Made by a program: the position numbers and the translations under genes. This document shows positions 55,862-64,000 of a stretch of DNA of 64,000 nucleotides, piece after piece. Origin of the DNA: Hymenobacter volaticus (GTDB taxonomy: Bacteria; Bacteroidota; Bacteroidia; Cytophagales; Hymenobacteraceae). Where the stretch lies: contig NZ_CP095061.1 in assembly GCF_022921055.1 (NCBI RefSeq), forward strand, positions 783,501 to 847,500. Direction: 5' to 3'. The notes below the pieces were generated by a model. It saw nothing but the letters and a program-made list of their open reading frames with translations, was not told where the DNA came from and did no database searches. Every line of letters starts with the position of its first letter. Position 1 is the stretch's first letter.

Positions 55862-56515
55862 ATGAAAAATTCCTTCCAACTGGCTATCAATGCCGTGCTG
55901 GTCATTGCCGTGGCCGTGTTGTTTTATCTGCACTTCGCCAACAAGCCTGCCGCTGCCCCCACCCGCAAAACACCTACGGTAGCTGCCCAATCCTCTGATT
56001 CTAGCAATACCGTTGCCACTACCGATACCGACGACCTGGCCGCCGTAGCCGATACTGATAAGGTGGCATACGTGGAGTCGAGCAAGCTGCTCGATGGCTA
56101 CAAAGGCATGCAGGACGCTCGCAAAGCCTTCGAAGCAAAAGCCAAGCGTTGGGAAGCCCAAAACCAGACCATGGTGAAAGGATTTCAAACCGCCGTGCAG
56201 CAGTATCAAAAGCAAGCCGAGAGCCTAACGGCCGAGCAGCGCGCCGCCACCGAGCAGAAACTGCAAGCGCAGCAACAGCAAGTAGGCTTAGGACAGCAGA
56301 AACTTCAGCAGCAGGCGCAGGAAGAAGAAGCTAAAATGACCCAGGGCGTACTCGAGCGCCTCAATAAGCAGATCGAGAAGTACGGCAAAGCCAACGGTTA
56401 CCGCCTGATTCTGATTGCAGCGCCGAGCGGCACTATCGCCTATGGCCGCAAAGACCTCGACATCACGCCACAAGTGCTTAAGTACTTGAACGCAGAGTAC
56501 TCCACAAAAAAATAA
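55862..56515 (+). CDS. OmpH/Skp-family periplasmic chaperone-like protein
   Basis: The 217-residue product has an N-terminal hydrophobic anchor (LAINAVLVIAVAVLFYLHF), a Thr/Ala/Ser-rich linker to about residue 60, then the Skp-like core: VAYVESSKLLDGYKGMQDARKAFEAKAKRWEAQ, a long coiled-coil arm rich in Gln and Ala (QQYQKQAESLTAEQRAATEQ), and the closing LERLNKQIEKYGKANGYRLILIAA. Skp holds unfolded outer-membrane proteins in the periplasm. Here the anchor may keep it at the inner membrane. It ends at a strong terminator. Confidence 0.85.
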   Translation: MKNSFQLAINAVLVIAVAVLFYLHFANKPAAAPTRKTPTVAAQSSDSSNTVATTDTDDLAAVADTDKVAYVESSKLLDGYKGMQDARKAFEAKAKRWEAQNQTMVKGFQTAVQQYQKQAESLTAEQRAATEQKLQAQQQQVGLGQQKLQQQAQEEEAKMTQGVLERLNKQIEKYGKANGYRLILIAAPSGTIAYGRKDLDITPQVLKYLNAEYSTKK

Positions 56516-56535
56516 AGAGGCCAACTTTTTAGTAG

Positions 56536-56575
56536 CCGCCCGTTTTCCCACGTTGGGAAAACGGGCGGTTTGATT
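56536..56575 (+). terminator. terminator of the Skp-like gene
   Basis: GCCGCCCGTTTTCCCA pairs with TGGGAAAACGGGCGGT over 15 bases around a CGT loop, followed by TTTGATTTT. It lies 20 bases after the stop. Confidence 0.88.
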
Positions 56576-56694
56576 TTAGGCAATATCCATTATCACAAAA
56601 GTTGATATACCGCTGCTTATAGCATAAGCCATAACGTAAAAATCATATTATCATAAACACTGCTTAAGTTCTTTGGTTTCGTCTTCCCATTTAG

Positions 56695-56735
56695 GTAAAT
56701 ATCCAATAAAGACACATTTACCTTACACACGTAGG
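56695..56735. promoter_or_regulatory. possible operator upstream of the hybrid kinase
   Basis: AGGTAAAT and ATTTACCT are exact inverted octamers about 17 bases apart, in an A/T-rich region about 100 bases upstream of the kinase start. The arrangement could bind a dimeric regulator. No matching site is seen elsewhere in the window. Confidence 0.35.
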
Positions 56736-56800
56736 AAAAGAATCTAATAATTTTACTCTTTGGTTTTCATGGTAGAATACCTTGAGATATAGATATACGA

Positions 56801-59800
56801 ATGACTTATCACGAACAGCGCATTCAGGAGCTAGAGCAAGAACTGCGGGTGGCACGAGCCGCCGCAACGACGGCCGAGCAACGTTTGGCCACCTTAGCTG
56901 ATTCCCTGCCGGAGGGTGTGCTACTCTATGATAGTGAAGGAATTATTAGCCTTATCAACGAGCAAACGTGCAATCTGCTAGGTATGGCGGGGCCTGCCAG
57001 TCAGTGGCTTGGCAAAGCCTCTGCTGCTATAATGCCCATTGTACAAGCACTAATGTTGAATCCTGTGGCATTCAACGTGTGGGTGCAGAAAGCATTGATT
57101 TGCGGAAGTGGCGCAATCAGCACCGAAATGCAGTTACGTGATGGCCGCACGATGCAGCTCGATTATATTCCTATTGGGAACAGCCACGCTATGCCCAATA
57201 GCCGCCTGATTTGCTTTCATGATGTGTCTGATCGGAAGGAGCATGGTCGGCGCCTCAACGAGCAACGGGATTTTTACGAAACCATCCTCGACTTCCTACC
57301 CGGCGAAGCCGCCGTATATGACCCCGAGCACCGTTACCGCTACGTGAATGCCAAAGCCGTAGCCGACCCAGCAGTGCGTACTTGGCTGATTGGTAAAACC
57401 GATGCCGAATATGTAGCTTATCGTAAGCGAGACCCGGAAATAGCTATTCGTCGTCAGCAATTGCTTAGCCAAGCAGTGAAAGAAGGCAAAGTGGTGTGGG
57501 AAGAATCGTTTCAACTTCCCGACGGCGGTATGCGCTATACCTTGCGTCATTTGCACGCCATCCGAGGAGAAGACAACCAGGCGCGAATGCTCATTGGCTA
57601 CGGCACCGACATCACGCAGCGCTACAAAACCGAAGAACGCATCCGGGCGCTGTTCGCGGCTCTACCCGATACCATTTTGGTGGTGGATGCCGATGGGTTG
57701 GTGCGAGATGCCAAACTCGGGGACACGCCTTTGCTACTACCAGAAACAGAGTTGAGTGGTGCCTCATTAGAGCAGTTGCTCTCTGATTCGGCACGGCAGC
57801 ACTTAATGCCTTGCCTCGAGCAGGTACGCAAAACCGGCCAACCCGGAGCCTGCTCGTTCGAACTGAAAACCAGCCAAAACGTTGTGTCCTTCCACGCGGC
57901 TCGGGTAGTGGCGCTGACCGGTGCGCAGGCAGTGCTGGTTATTCTGCAGAACGTGACGGACCAGGAGTTGATCCGGCGGCAATTAATTGAGCAGCAAGAG
58001 CTTATTCGACAAGTGATTGACGTCAGTCCCACTGTCATCTACTTGCGCGACCAAGACGGGAATGTAGTGTTCAAGAACAAGGCGTTCGACGACCTTATGC
58101 AACGCATTCGCCACGTGACGGTTATGCAGGGACTAGCTGAAGAAGACAAAGATTCTTCGGTAAGTCAGCAGATCGAGCGCATCAACGACAGCCATGACCA
58201 TGTGCTGAACACACACCAGGACTTCACGTACGTTACCACGTTCACGCTGCTAGACGGCGAGGAGCGGTGGATGCAGTCCATGAAGCGCCCTTTTGTGCGC
58301 AGCGACGGGTCGATGAACGTGTTGAGCGTGGCAACCGACATCACCGACATCAAGCAGGCCCGCCAGCAGTTGGAAAACAGTGAGAAGAAGTACCGCGACT
58401 TGGTACACTACTCGCAGGCGCTGATATGCACCCACGACCTGGAAGGGAACATGCTATCCGTCAATCCGGCCATTGAGCGCCTGATGGGTCTGTTAGCTCG
58501 CAAGCTAGTCGGCAGAAACCTGCGCGAGGTAGTGCCCGCCGAGTACCAGAACGAGCTGCAAGAGTATCTGGCTGGGTTTGCGCTGCAGCCCGGGCAGCGC
58601 AGCATTATGGCCTTGCTAACGCGCCCCGGCGAAAAGCGCTATCTGCAATACAACAACTACCAAGTGGAAGAAGAGGGGCGGCCAGCGTACGTAGTTGCTT
58701 CCGCCTACGACATCACCGAAAGCGTGCTCACCGAGCGTGCTTTGCGCCAAGCCAAACTCGAAGTAGAGGAAAGTGCCCGCGCCAAAGACAATTTCTTGGC
58801 CAGTATGAGCCACGAAATCAGGACGCCTCTCAACGGTGTGCTGGGCATGGCGGCGTTACTGGCTAAAACTGAACTCGATAAGCCGCAACGCGAACTGCTT
58901 GATACAATCAATCAGTCGGGGCAGCATCTGTTGGCAGTTGTGAACGACGTGCTGGACATGGCCAAGATTACGGCCGGCCAGATGGAACTCGAGCATACTG
59001 CCTTCGACCTGTGGACTTCGGTGCAGACCGCCGTGCAAACCATGACGTATCTGGCCGAGGAAAAAGGGTTGTATCTGTCGGTACTGCCTCTAACGATTCA
59101 GCCGCCTTTTGTTCTAGGCGATTCACACCGGCTCAATCAGGTGCTGCTCAACCTGCTTTCCAATGCCATTAAGTTCACCGAGTACGGCAGCGTCACGCTA
59201 GGTGGCGAAGTGCTCTGTGATACCCCCGTAGCCATAACCGTCCGCTTTTGGGTGCGCGACACGGGCATTGGTATTCCAGACGATAAGCAGGAACATATCT
59301 TCGAGATTTTCACCCAAGCCAGCACCGATACCACGCGTCGTTTCGGGGGCTCCGGGCTAGGTTTGTCGATCAGTCAGCATTTGGTGCAACTGATGGGAGG
59401 CACGCTGCTCGTCGATAGCGCACCCGGCCAAGGCAGCACGTTTTCGTTTACCATCACGCTCGCTCGTACACCCGCCGTGCCGGTGCGCGCTTTAAAGGCC
59501 GCTGAACAACCCGCGTTAGCCAAGCTGCGGGTGCTGCTCGCTGAAGACAACAGAATCAACCAGCGCATTTCCATTCTAATGCTGCAGCCCTGGGGTGTGG
59601 AGGTGGACTGCGCCAGCAACGGCCCCGAAGCCCTCGATTTGTTTGATAGACACCTGTACGACGTGGTACTGATGGATATTCAGATGCCCGGTATGAGCGG
59701 CGTAGAAGTAACCGACATTATTCGTCGCCATCCTGACCCGCGCCGTGCTAATGTGCCCATCATTGCTCTGACGGCTAACGCCCTACGGCGAGACCAGGAA

Positions 59801-60277
59801 CGCTACCTGGCGGCTGGTATGAATGCCTGCTTAATCAAGCCTTTCGAGGAACAGCACCTGCACCAAACCATAGTGAGCGTGCTAAATGGGAAACGGCTAC
59901 CAGTAGTCACCCGCGCTGCGGCGCAGCCCACCGAAGCTACTTCCAGCGGCCTCTACGATCTAAGCTTCTTAAAGCATTCGAGCAACGGCAACGAGCACTT
60001 CGTGGAGCGTATGCTGGAGGTATTTCTGCGTGAAACGCCCGCTACCTTAGTCGCACTCCAACAAGCATGCACCGCCAACGATTGGCATACGGTGGCGCAA
60101 CTTGCCCACGGGGTAAAGCCTATTGTGCTTCTGCTCCGAATTGCGGGAGGAGCTACGGCTATCCAAACGCTCGAAGATTCAGCTACCGAGCCGGAGGAGG
60201 CACTGCAAGCAGCACTTTTCCTGTGCCAGCAACTCCAATCGACCTGCCAAGCCATTGAAAAGTTGCGCCTTGCGTAG
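56801..60277 (+). CDS. soluble hybrid histidine kinase with five PAS domains, receiver and HPt
   Basis: The 1158-residue product has no membrane segment. An N-terminal coiled coil is followed by about five PAS domains (residues roughly 30-150, 150-275, 280-395, 395-525, 525-655), HisKA with SMSHEIRTPLNGVLGMAALL, a HATPase (NLLSNAIKFTEYGSVTL, DTGIGIPDD, FGGSGLGLSISQHLV), a receiver with VVLMDIQMPGMSGVEV, and a C-terminal HPt domain with the phosphorylatable His in LAHGVKPIV. It can thus run a complete four-step phosphorelay internally, but its final output regulator is not evident nearby. The multiple PAS domains suggest redox, light or small-ligand sensing. It has an A/T-rich upstream region. 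Confidence 0.95.
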   Translation: MTYHEQRIQELEQELRVARAAATTAEQRLATLADSLPEGVLLYDSEGIISLINEQTCNLLGMAGPASQWLGKASAAIMPIVQALMLNPVAFNVWVQKALICGSGAISTEMQLRDGRTMQLDYIPIGNSHAMPNSRLICFHDVSDRKEHGRRLNEQRDFYETILDFLPGEAAVYDPEHRYRYVNAKAVADPAVRTWLIGKTDAEYVAYRKRDPEIAIRRQQLLSQAVKEGKVVWEESFQLPDGGMRYTLRHLHAIRGEDNQARMLIGYGTDITQRYKTEERIRALFAALPDTILVVDADGLVRDAKLGDTPLLLPETELSGASLEQLLSDSARQHLMPCLEQVRKTGQPGACSFELKTSQNVVSFHAARVVALTGAQAVLVILQNVTDQELIRRQLIEQQELIRQVIDVSPTVIYLRDQDGNVVFKNKAFDDLMQRIRHVTVMQGLAEEDKDSSVSQQIERINDSHDHVLNTHQDFTYVTTFTLLDGEERWMQSMKRPFVRSDGSMNVLSVATDITDIKQARQQLENSEKKYRDLVHYSQALICTHDLEGNMLSVNPAIERLMGLLARKLVGRNLREVVPAEYQNELQEYLAGFALQPGQRSIMALLTRPGEKRYLQYNNYQVEEEGRPAYVVASAYDITESVLTERALRQAKLEVEESARAKDNFLASMSHEIRTPLNGVLGMAALLAKTELDKPQRELLDTINQSGQHLLAVVNDVLDMAKITAGQMELEHTAFDLWTSVQTAVQTMTYLAEEKGLYLSVLPLTIQPPFVLGDSHRLNQVLLNLLSNAIKFTEYGSVTLGGEVLCDTPVAITVRFWVRDTGIGIPDDKQEHIFEIFTQASTDTTRRFGGSGLGLSISQHLVQLMGGTLLVDSAPGQGSTFSFTITLARTPAVPVRALKAAEQPALAKLRVLLAEDNRINQRISILMLQPWGVEVDCASNGPEALDLFDRHLYDVVLMDIQMPGMSGVEVTDIIRRHPDPRRANVPIIALTANALRRDQERYLAAGMNACLIKPFEEQHLHQTIVSVLNGKRLPVVTRAAAQPTEATSSGLYDLSFLKHSSNGNEHFVERMLEVFLRETPATLVALQQACTANDWHTVAQLAHGVKPIVLLLRIAGGATAIQTLEDSATEPEEALQAALFLCQQLQSTCQAIEKLRLA

Positions 60278-60599
60278 GGAAGGCAGTGCATTGGGAGCTA
60301 GCCTGCTGCGTATTGGCAAGCAAGCGGCAGGGCAAAATTACTCTTGGCAATAAGCTGTGTTTGGGAGAGGGACCCATGCGCAGCTTTTATTGGATATACA
60401 GCTACTGCATGCCAACTAAGGAGAGCAGAAAACACTGCGATTCAAGTCTCATATGCAGCAAAGCACAGCCGGCTGCCTTACCTAGCCAACCTTTTGAGTT
60501 GTATTAGGCTCTGCTATATACCGCGCAGCTAATTGTCGGCGTTGGATGCCTATTTATTGATTGATCGGGGCAGAGGCAATTATTCTTTCCAACTATTCT
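60278..60599. other. intergenic stretch before the TonB-dependent receptor
   Basis: About 320 bases hold only short non-coding frames, with no clear terminator or promoter box. The receptor promoter should be here. Confidence 0.45.
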
Positions 60600-63013
60600 A
60601 TGAATTCAGCTTTTCGCGCTATTGCAGTGCCTTGTTTCTTACTGGGTGCCTTTGTCGCGCATGCGCAGCAACCGGCCGCCACGTCCAAAATCACCATCAG
60701 CGGGTACGTCCGCGACGGGGCAACTGGAGAGAATCTTATTGGGGTGGCCGTGGTGAATCCTGGTAGTGGGCAAGGCACTGCCACCAACACCTACGGCTTC
60801 TACTCGCTCACGCTGCTTGCCACCGACTCGGTACGGCTAGTGGCCAGCTACCTAGGCTACGAGCGCGCCCGTTGGGCTGCAGCGGCCACCCGCAACGTCA
60901 CCCATGATTTTCGGCTGCGAGCCAGTAACAACGAATTGGCCGATGTAGAGGTAGTCGGCAGCCGCCAGGAGCGTATCGAGCAGAGCACGCGCATGGGTAC
61001 CATCAACGTGCCCATCACTCAAATCAAGAACCTGCCCAAGCTATTCGGCGAAACCGATGTGCTGAAGGTGTTGCAACTGCTGCCCGGCGTGCAAAGTGGC
61101 GGCGAAGGCCAGAGCGGGCTTTACGTGCGCGGCGGCTCCCCCGACCAAAACCTGATTCTACTTGATGGCACGCCCGTGTATAATGCCGCGCATTTGTTCG
61201 GGTTCTTCTCGGTATTCAACGCCGATGCCCTTAACAATGTGGAACTGATTAAGGGCGGCTTTCCGGCGCGGTACGGCGGGCGTCTGTCGTCGGTGCTCGA
61301 TATTTCGATGAAGGAAGGCAATATGCAGGAGTTTCATGGCGAAGGCGCCATTGGTATTGTAGCTTCCAAAATCACGCTGGAAGGGCCCATCAAAAAGGAC
61401 ACCGCCTCGTTCATTGTTTCGGCGCGTCGTACTTACCTCGACGTGCTGGCGCAGCCGTTTATCAAGTCGCAGCTTTCGGCGGAGGGTACCAAGGGGTCGG
61501 TGGGGTACTTTTTCCATGATCTGAACGCTAAGCTGAACTGGAAACTCGGCAGCCGCGATCGGCTCTATTTGAGTGGCTACACTGGCTACGACAAGTTCTA
61601 CGCCCGCATGCGCGATAAAGAAGACACGGCCGAAGACTACAGCCGTACCGAGGCTAACCTAGGCTGGGGCAACCTGACGGCGGGGTTACGCTGGAACCAC
61701 ATCGTGAACGACCAGTTGTTCATGAACACCCACTTCACGTATAGCAAATACCAGTTTAATGTAGGAGAAGAGGACGAGCATCGCTACAACGAGCAAGGCG
61801 AATCGCGCACCGACAAGTTCTCTTTGCGCTACCTGTCCAACATTCGCGACTTCAGCCTCAAAACTGATTTTGATTATACCCCCACGCCCGACCATTACAT
61901 TCGGTTTGGGGGCCAGTACACCCTGCATTCGTTCCGACCAGGTGCCCTTACCTCCAAGGACAACTTTAGCGACTTAGAGAGCCAACTCAAGTCGGGCACG
62001 CGCACCATGGCTAGCGAAATGGGACTGTATGCCGAGGACGACTACCGTCTGACCGACCGCCTGAAAGTGAACGGCGGCTTGCGCCTGAACGGTTTTGCGG
62101 TGGAAGGCAAGTTCTACTCAAGCGTAGAACCACGTGTGGCCGCCCGATTCTTGCTCACTGAGGATTGGGCGTTGAAAGCTTCCTACGCTCGTACCGCGCA
62201 GTTTATTCACTTGCTCACCAACAGCGGTATTGGCTTGCCTACCGATTTGTGGGTGCCTGCTACCAACCAAATCAAGCCACAACGTGCGCAGCAGGTCAGT
62301 GTGGGAGCGGCCCGTACATTGCGTTTCAAAGACGAAGACTATGAACTAAGCTTCGAGAGCTACTACAAGCCCATGCGCAACTTGGTGGAGTATCGCGAGG
62401 GCGCTAGCTTCTTGGGCACCGTGGACAGTGATTGGGAAAGCAAAGTAACCAGCGGTAAAGGCTGGGCCTATGGCGGCGAGTTTTTCATTCAGAAGAAATC
62501 AGGCCGCACCACCGGCTGGATCGGCTACACGCTGGCTTGGAGCAAGCGCCGCTTCCCCGACCTTAATCAAGGCCGCATCTTTCCTTACAAATACGACCGG
62601 CGCCACGATATTTCGGTGGTAGCCATCCACAAGTTTAGTCCCACGTTCACGCTGTCGGGTACCTGGGTCTATGGTACTGGCAACGCCACCACCTTGTCGC
62701 AGGGGCGGTTTATACTAGGGCAGGGGGGTATGGCCAAGAATACGACGATTACGGCGAGCGAAATTCCTTCCGTATGGCTGCCTACCACCGCTTCGATCTT
62801 GACCTGAGCAAGACTAAGAAAAAGAAGTGGGGAGAAGTAGTGAATAGCTTCTCGATCTACAACGTGTATAGCCGCCGCAACCCCTACTACCTGTACTTCG
62901 AACCTGGCTACACTTATACCAGCAACGGCGTAACAATGGTGGAAAAGCCTACTTACCGTCAGGTGTCGCTTTTCCCGATTATTCCCTCGTTCAGCAAAGC
63001 CTTCAAGTTTTAA
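60600..63013 (+). CDS. TonB-dependent receptor (one frameshift)
   Basis: From ATG 60600 and with one G added to the G6 run 62723-62728, the product has about 804 residues. It has a signal peptide (ending FVAHAQQ), a carboxypeptidase-regulatory-like domain (SGYVRDGATGENLIGVAV, TNTYGFYSLTL), a plug (LLPGVQSGGEGQSGLYVRGGSPDQNLILLDG, VFNADALNNVELIKGGFPARYGG), and a beta-barrel with a C-terminal end YRRNPYY... ending KAFKF. It imports a large or rare substrate through the outer membrane using TonB. The DUF4249 lipoprotein follows by 56 bases and is a likely partner. After repair the reading is GQEYDDYGERNSFRMAAYHRFD. Confidence 0.94.
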
Positions 63014-63069
63014 GCGGCATTGCGGACGAGGCTCTAAGTGCCCGATGGCTTTTTGATTTCTATTTTAAC

Positions 63070-64000
63070 ATGAAGAAGATAGTTGCTTTCCTCTGCTTCG
63101 CTACATTAATGTTCGGTAGCTGCGAAACTATTGTGGACGTGGATACGCCGCCACATACGCCGCGGCTGACCCTCACCTACACCCTCAGCAATCAAGTCCC
63201 GATTACAAATTATCAGAAGTTCTTTCAGGCGCGCGGCTTATTTGTTAGCACTAGTCAGAGCGTGCTCGAATTGAAAAATCCGGAAGGCCGCAAAGATGCT
63301 ACCGTGCAGGTGCTCGATGAGACTGGACAAGTGGTGGAGCAGTTCCGTTCGAGGGCTCGGTATGGCTACAACAATAACGCCGGCCAGCAAGATAGCATCT
63401 ACGGCCATTACGTGCCCACGCGTAATTTCGCCGGGGAACCGGGCCATACCTATACTCTACGAGCCTCAGCGCCCGGAGTCGAGGCAGTAGAAGCAACGCT
63501 GACGATGCCAGAAGGCGCCACTATTGAAACCGCTAGTTACGTTCCATCGGCCCCGAGCAGCCCGTACGTTAGGGGTACTGCTGGCCGACTCACATGTAGC
63601 ATTCTCGACAATGCAGCTACCGCTGATTATTATGTGGCCTATGCTCGCGTGTTGGACCGTAGCGGACAATATTGGGGACGCGTCCGAATAGACCACAATC
63701 GTAATAGTGGCAGCGGCCCGGAAATAAATTTGAGTCGCCTGCAACTCTCAGAAAGCAGCGAAATGCACAGTCAATACCCATTTAGCGACGTCATCGGCAA
63801 TGGGCAGCGTATTAGCTTGAGCGCCGATATATACACAACATATGATGGTAGTTATGGTGCTGGAGGCGCCTATCCAGAGCCCGGCTACATTGAAGTCATT
63901 GTTAGCAGCATTACCTCGGATGCATACAAGTTCAACCAGTCGCTAAACCGCTACAACGATACCGATGATAACCCGTTTGCCGAGCCCGCGCCCTTGTTTT
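63070..64000 (+). CDS. DUF4249 family lipoprotein, cut by the window end
   Basis: ATG 63070 opens MKKIVAFLCFATLMFG and a lipobox GSC (Cys18) followed by ETIVDVDTPPHTPRLTL, typical of DUF4249. The family has a beta-rich domain, represented here by LVLELKNPEGRKDATVQV-like strands, PGHTYTLRASAPGVEAVEATLTMPEG, and YYVAYARVLDRSGQYWGR. The frame is open to the last base (at least 310 residues), ending FNQSLNRYNDTDDNPFAEP, which is a conserved C-terminal motif, so little is missing. In Bacteroidetes these proteins sit beside TonB-dependent receptors and are thought to act like surface ligand-binding partners. Confidence 0.9.
   Translation, partial: MKKIVAFLCFATLMFGSCETIVDVDTPPHTPRLTLTYTLSNQVPITNYQKFFQARGLFVSTSQSVLELKNPEGRKDATVQVLDETGQVVEQFRSRARYGYNNNAGQQDSIYGHYVPTRNFAGEPGHTYTLRASAPGVEAVEATLTMPEGATIETASYVPSAPSSPYVRGTAGRLTCSILDNAATADYYVAYARVLDRSGQYWGRVRIDHNRNSGSGPEINLSRLQLSESSEMHSQYPFSDVIGNGQRISLSADIYTTYDGSYGAGGAYPEPGYIEVIVSSITSDAYKFNQSLNRYNDTDDNPFAEPAPLF

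Overview
The window looks like chromosome of a moderately G+C-rich Bacteroidetes bacterium of the Hymenobacter type (order Cytophagales). The evidence is a tmRNA whose tag reads GEYSYAMAA, type IX secretion (T9SS) C-terminal sorting domains, a hybrid two-component system with a periplasmic propeller, a TonB-dependent receptor beside a DUF4249 lipoprotein, many small lipoproteins, starts without Shine-Dalgarno sites, and promoters of the Bacteroidetes form TTG-N19/20-TAnnTTTG. No phage, insertion sequence, CRISPR array or rRNA is seen. Most of the window is ordinary vertical chromosome in short operons separated by strong hairpin terminators.

Layout. 1-900: an odd class II tRNA-like element and a small secreted NxDGTHS-repeat protein. 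900-7.8 kb (minus strand): isocitrate dehydrogenase, a two-domain M16 lipoprotein peptidase, and DnaX. 8.1-12.3 kb: a hybrid sensor/AraC regulator. 12.4-13.7 kb: degenerate sequence with a lipoprotein pseudogene. 13.7-16.6 kb: prolyl oligopeptidase and tmRNA. 16.8-21.6 kb: a TonB-domain/T9SS fusion, a 42-residue membrane protein and an M36 fungalysin. 21.9-28.7 kb: UvsE UV endonuclease, lipoproteins, a membrane metallophosphoesterase, RadC and a DUF1684 protein. 28.9-33.9 kb: pheT, a coiled-coil protein, zapA and rny. 34-39 kb: three related outer-envelope lipoproteins around a GNAT enzyme and a flavin disulfide oxidoreductase. 39.4-44.1 kb: sucD, a cystathionine beta-synthase-like enzyme, a response regulator and adenine deaminase. 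44.1-49.2 kb: a tiny lipoprotein, two related secreted proteins, two related small proteins, cmk, ispH and a DUF502 membrane protein. 49.2-55.7 kb: hydrolase, DoxX, macro-domain protein, 2TM protein, a sorbosone-dehydrogenase-like protein, then a zinc protease/RimK/deacylase cassette. 55.8-64 kb: a Skp-like protein, a five-PAS hybrid kinase, a TonB-dependent receptor and a truncated DUF4249 gene.

The most important caution is that at least thirteen places lose the reading frame, and every one is repaired by adding one G or C to a run of three to six G/C bases. This affects M16, dnaX, the hybrid regulator (three times), prolyl oligopeptidase, DUF1684, pheT, a lipoprotein, a small paralogue upstream of cmk, the macro protein, the TonB receptor and a pseudogene. 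Essential genes are hit (pheT, dnaX), so homopolymer undercalling in the assembly is the best explanation, and these genes should be read as intact.

The most interesting biology is the tRNA-like element with an enlarged variable arm, the RimB-like/RimK/deacylase cassette, the TonB-T9SS fusion, the 42-residue basic membrane protein with its own terminator, and several small paralogous families with no known role.
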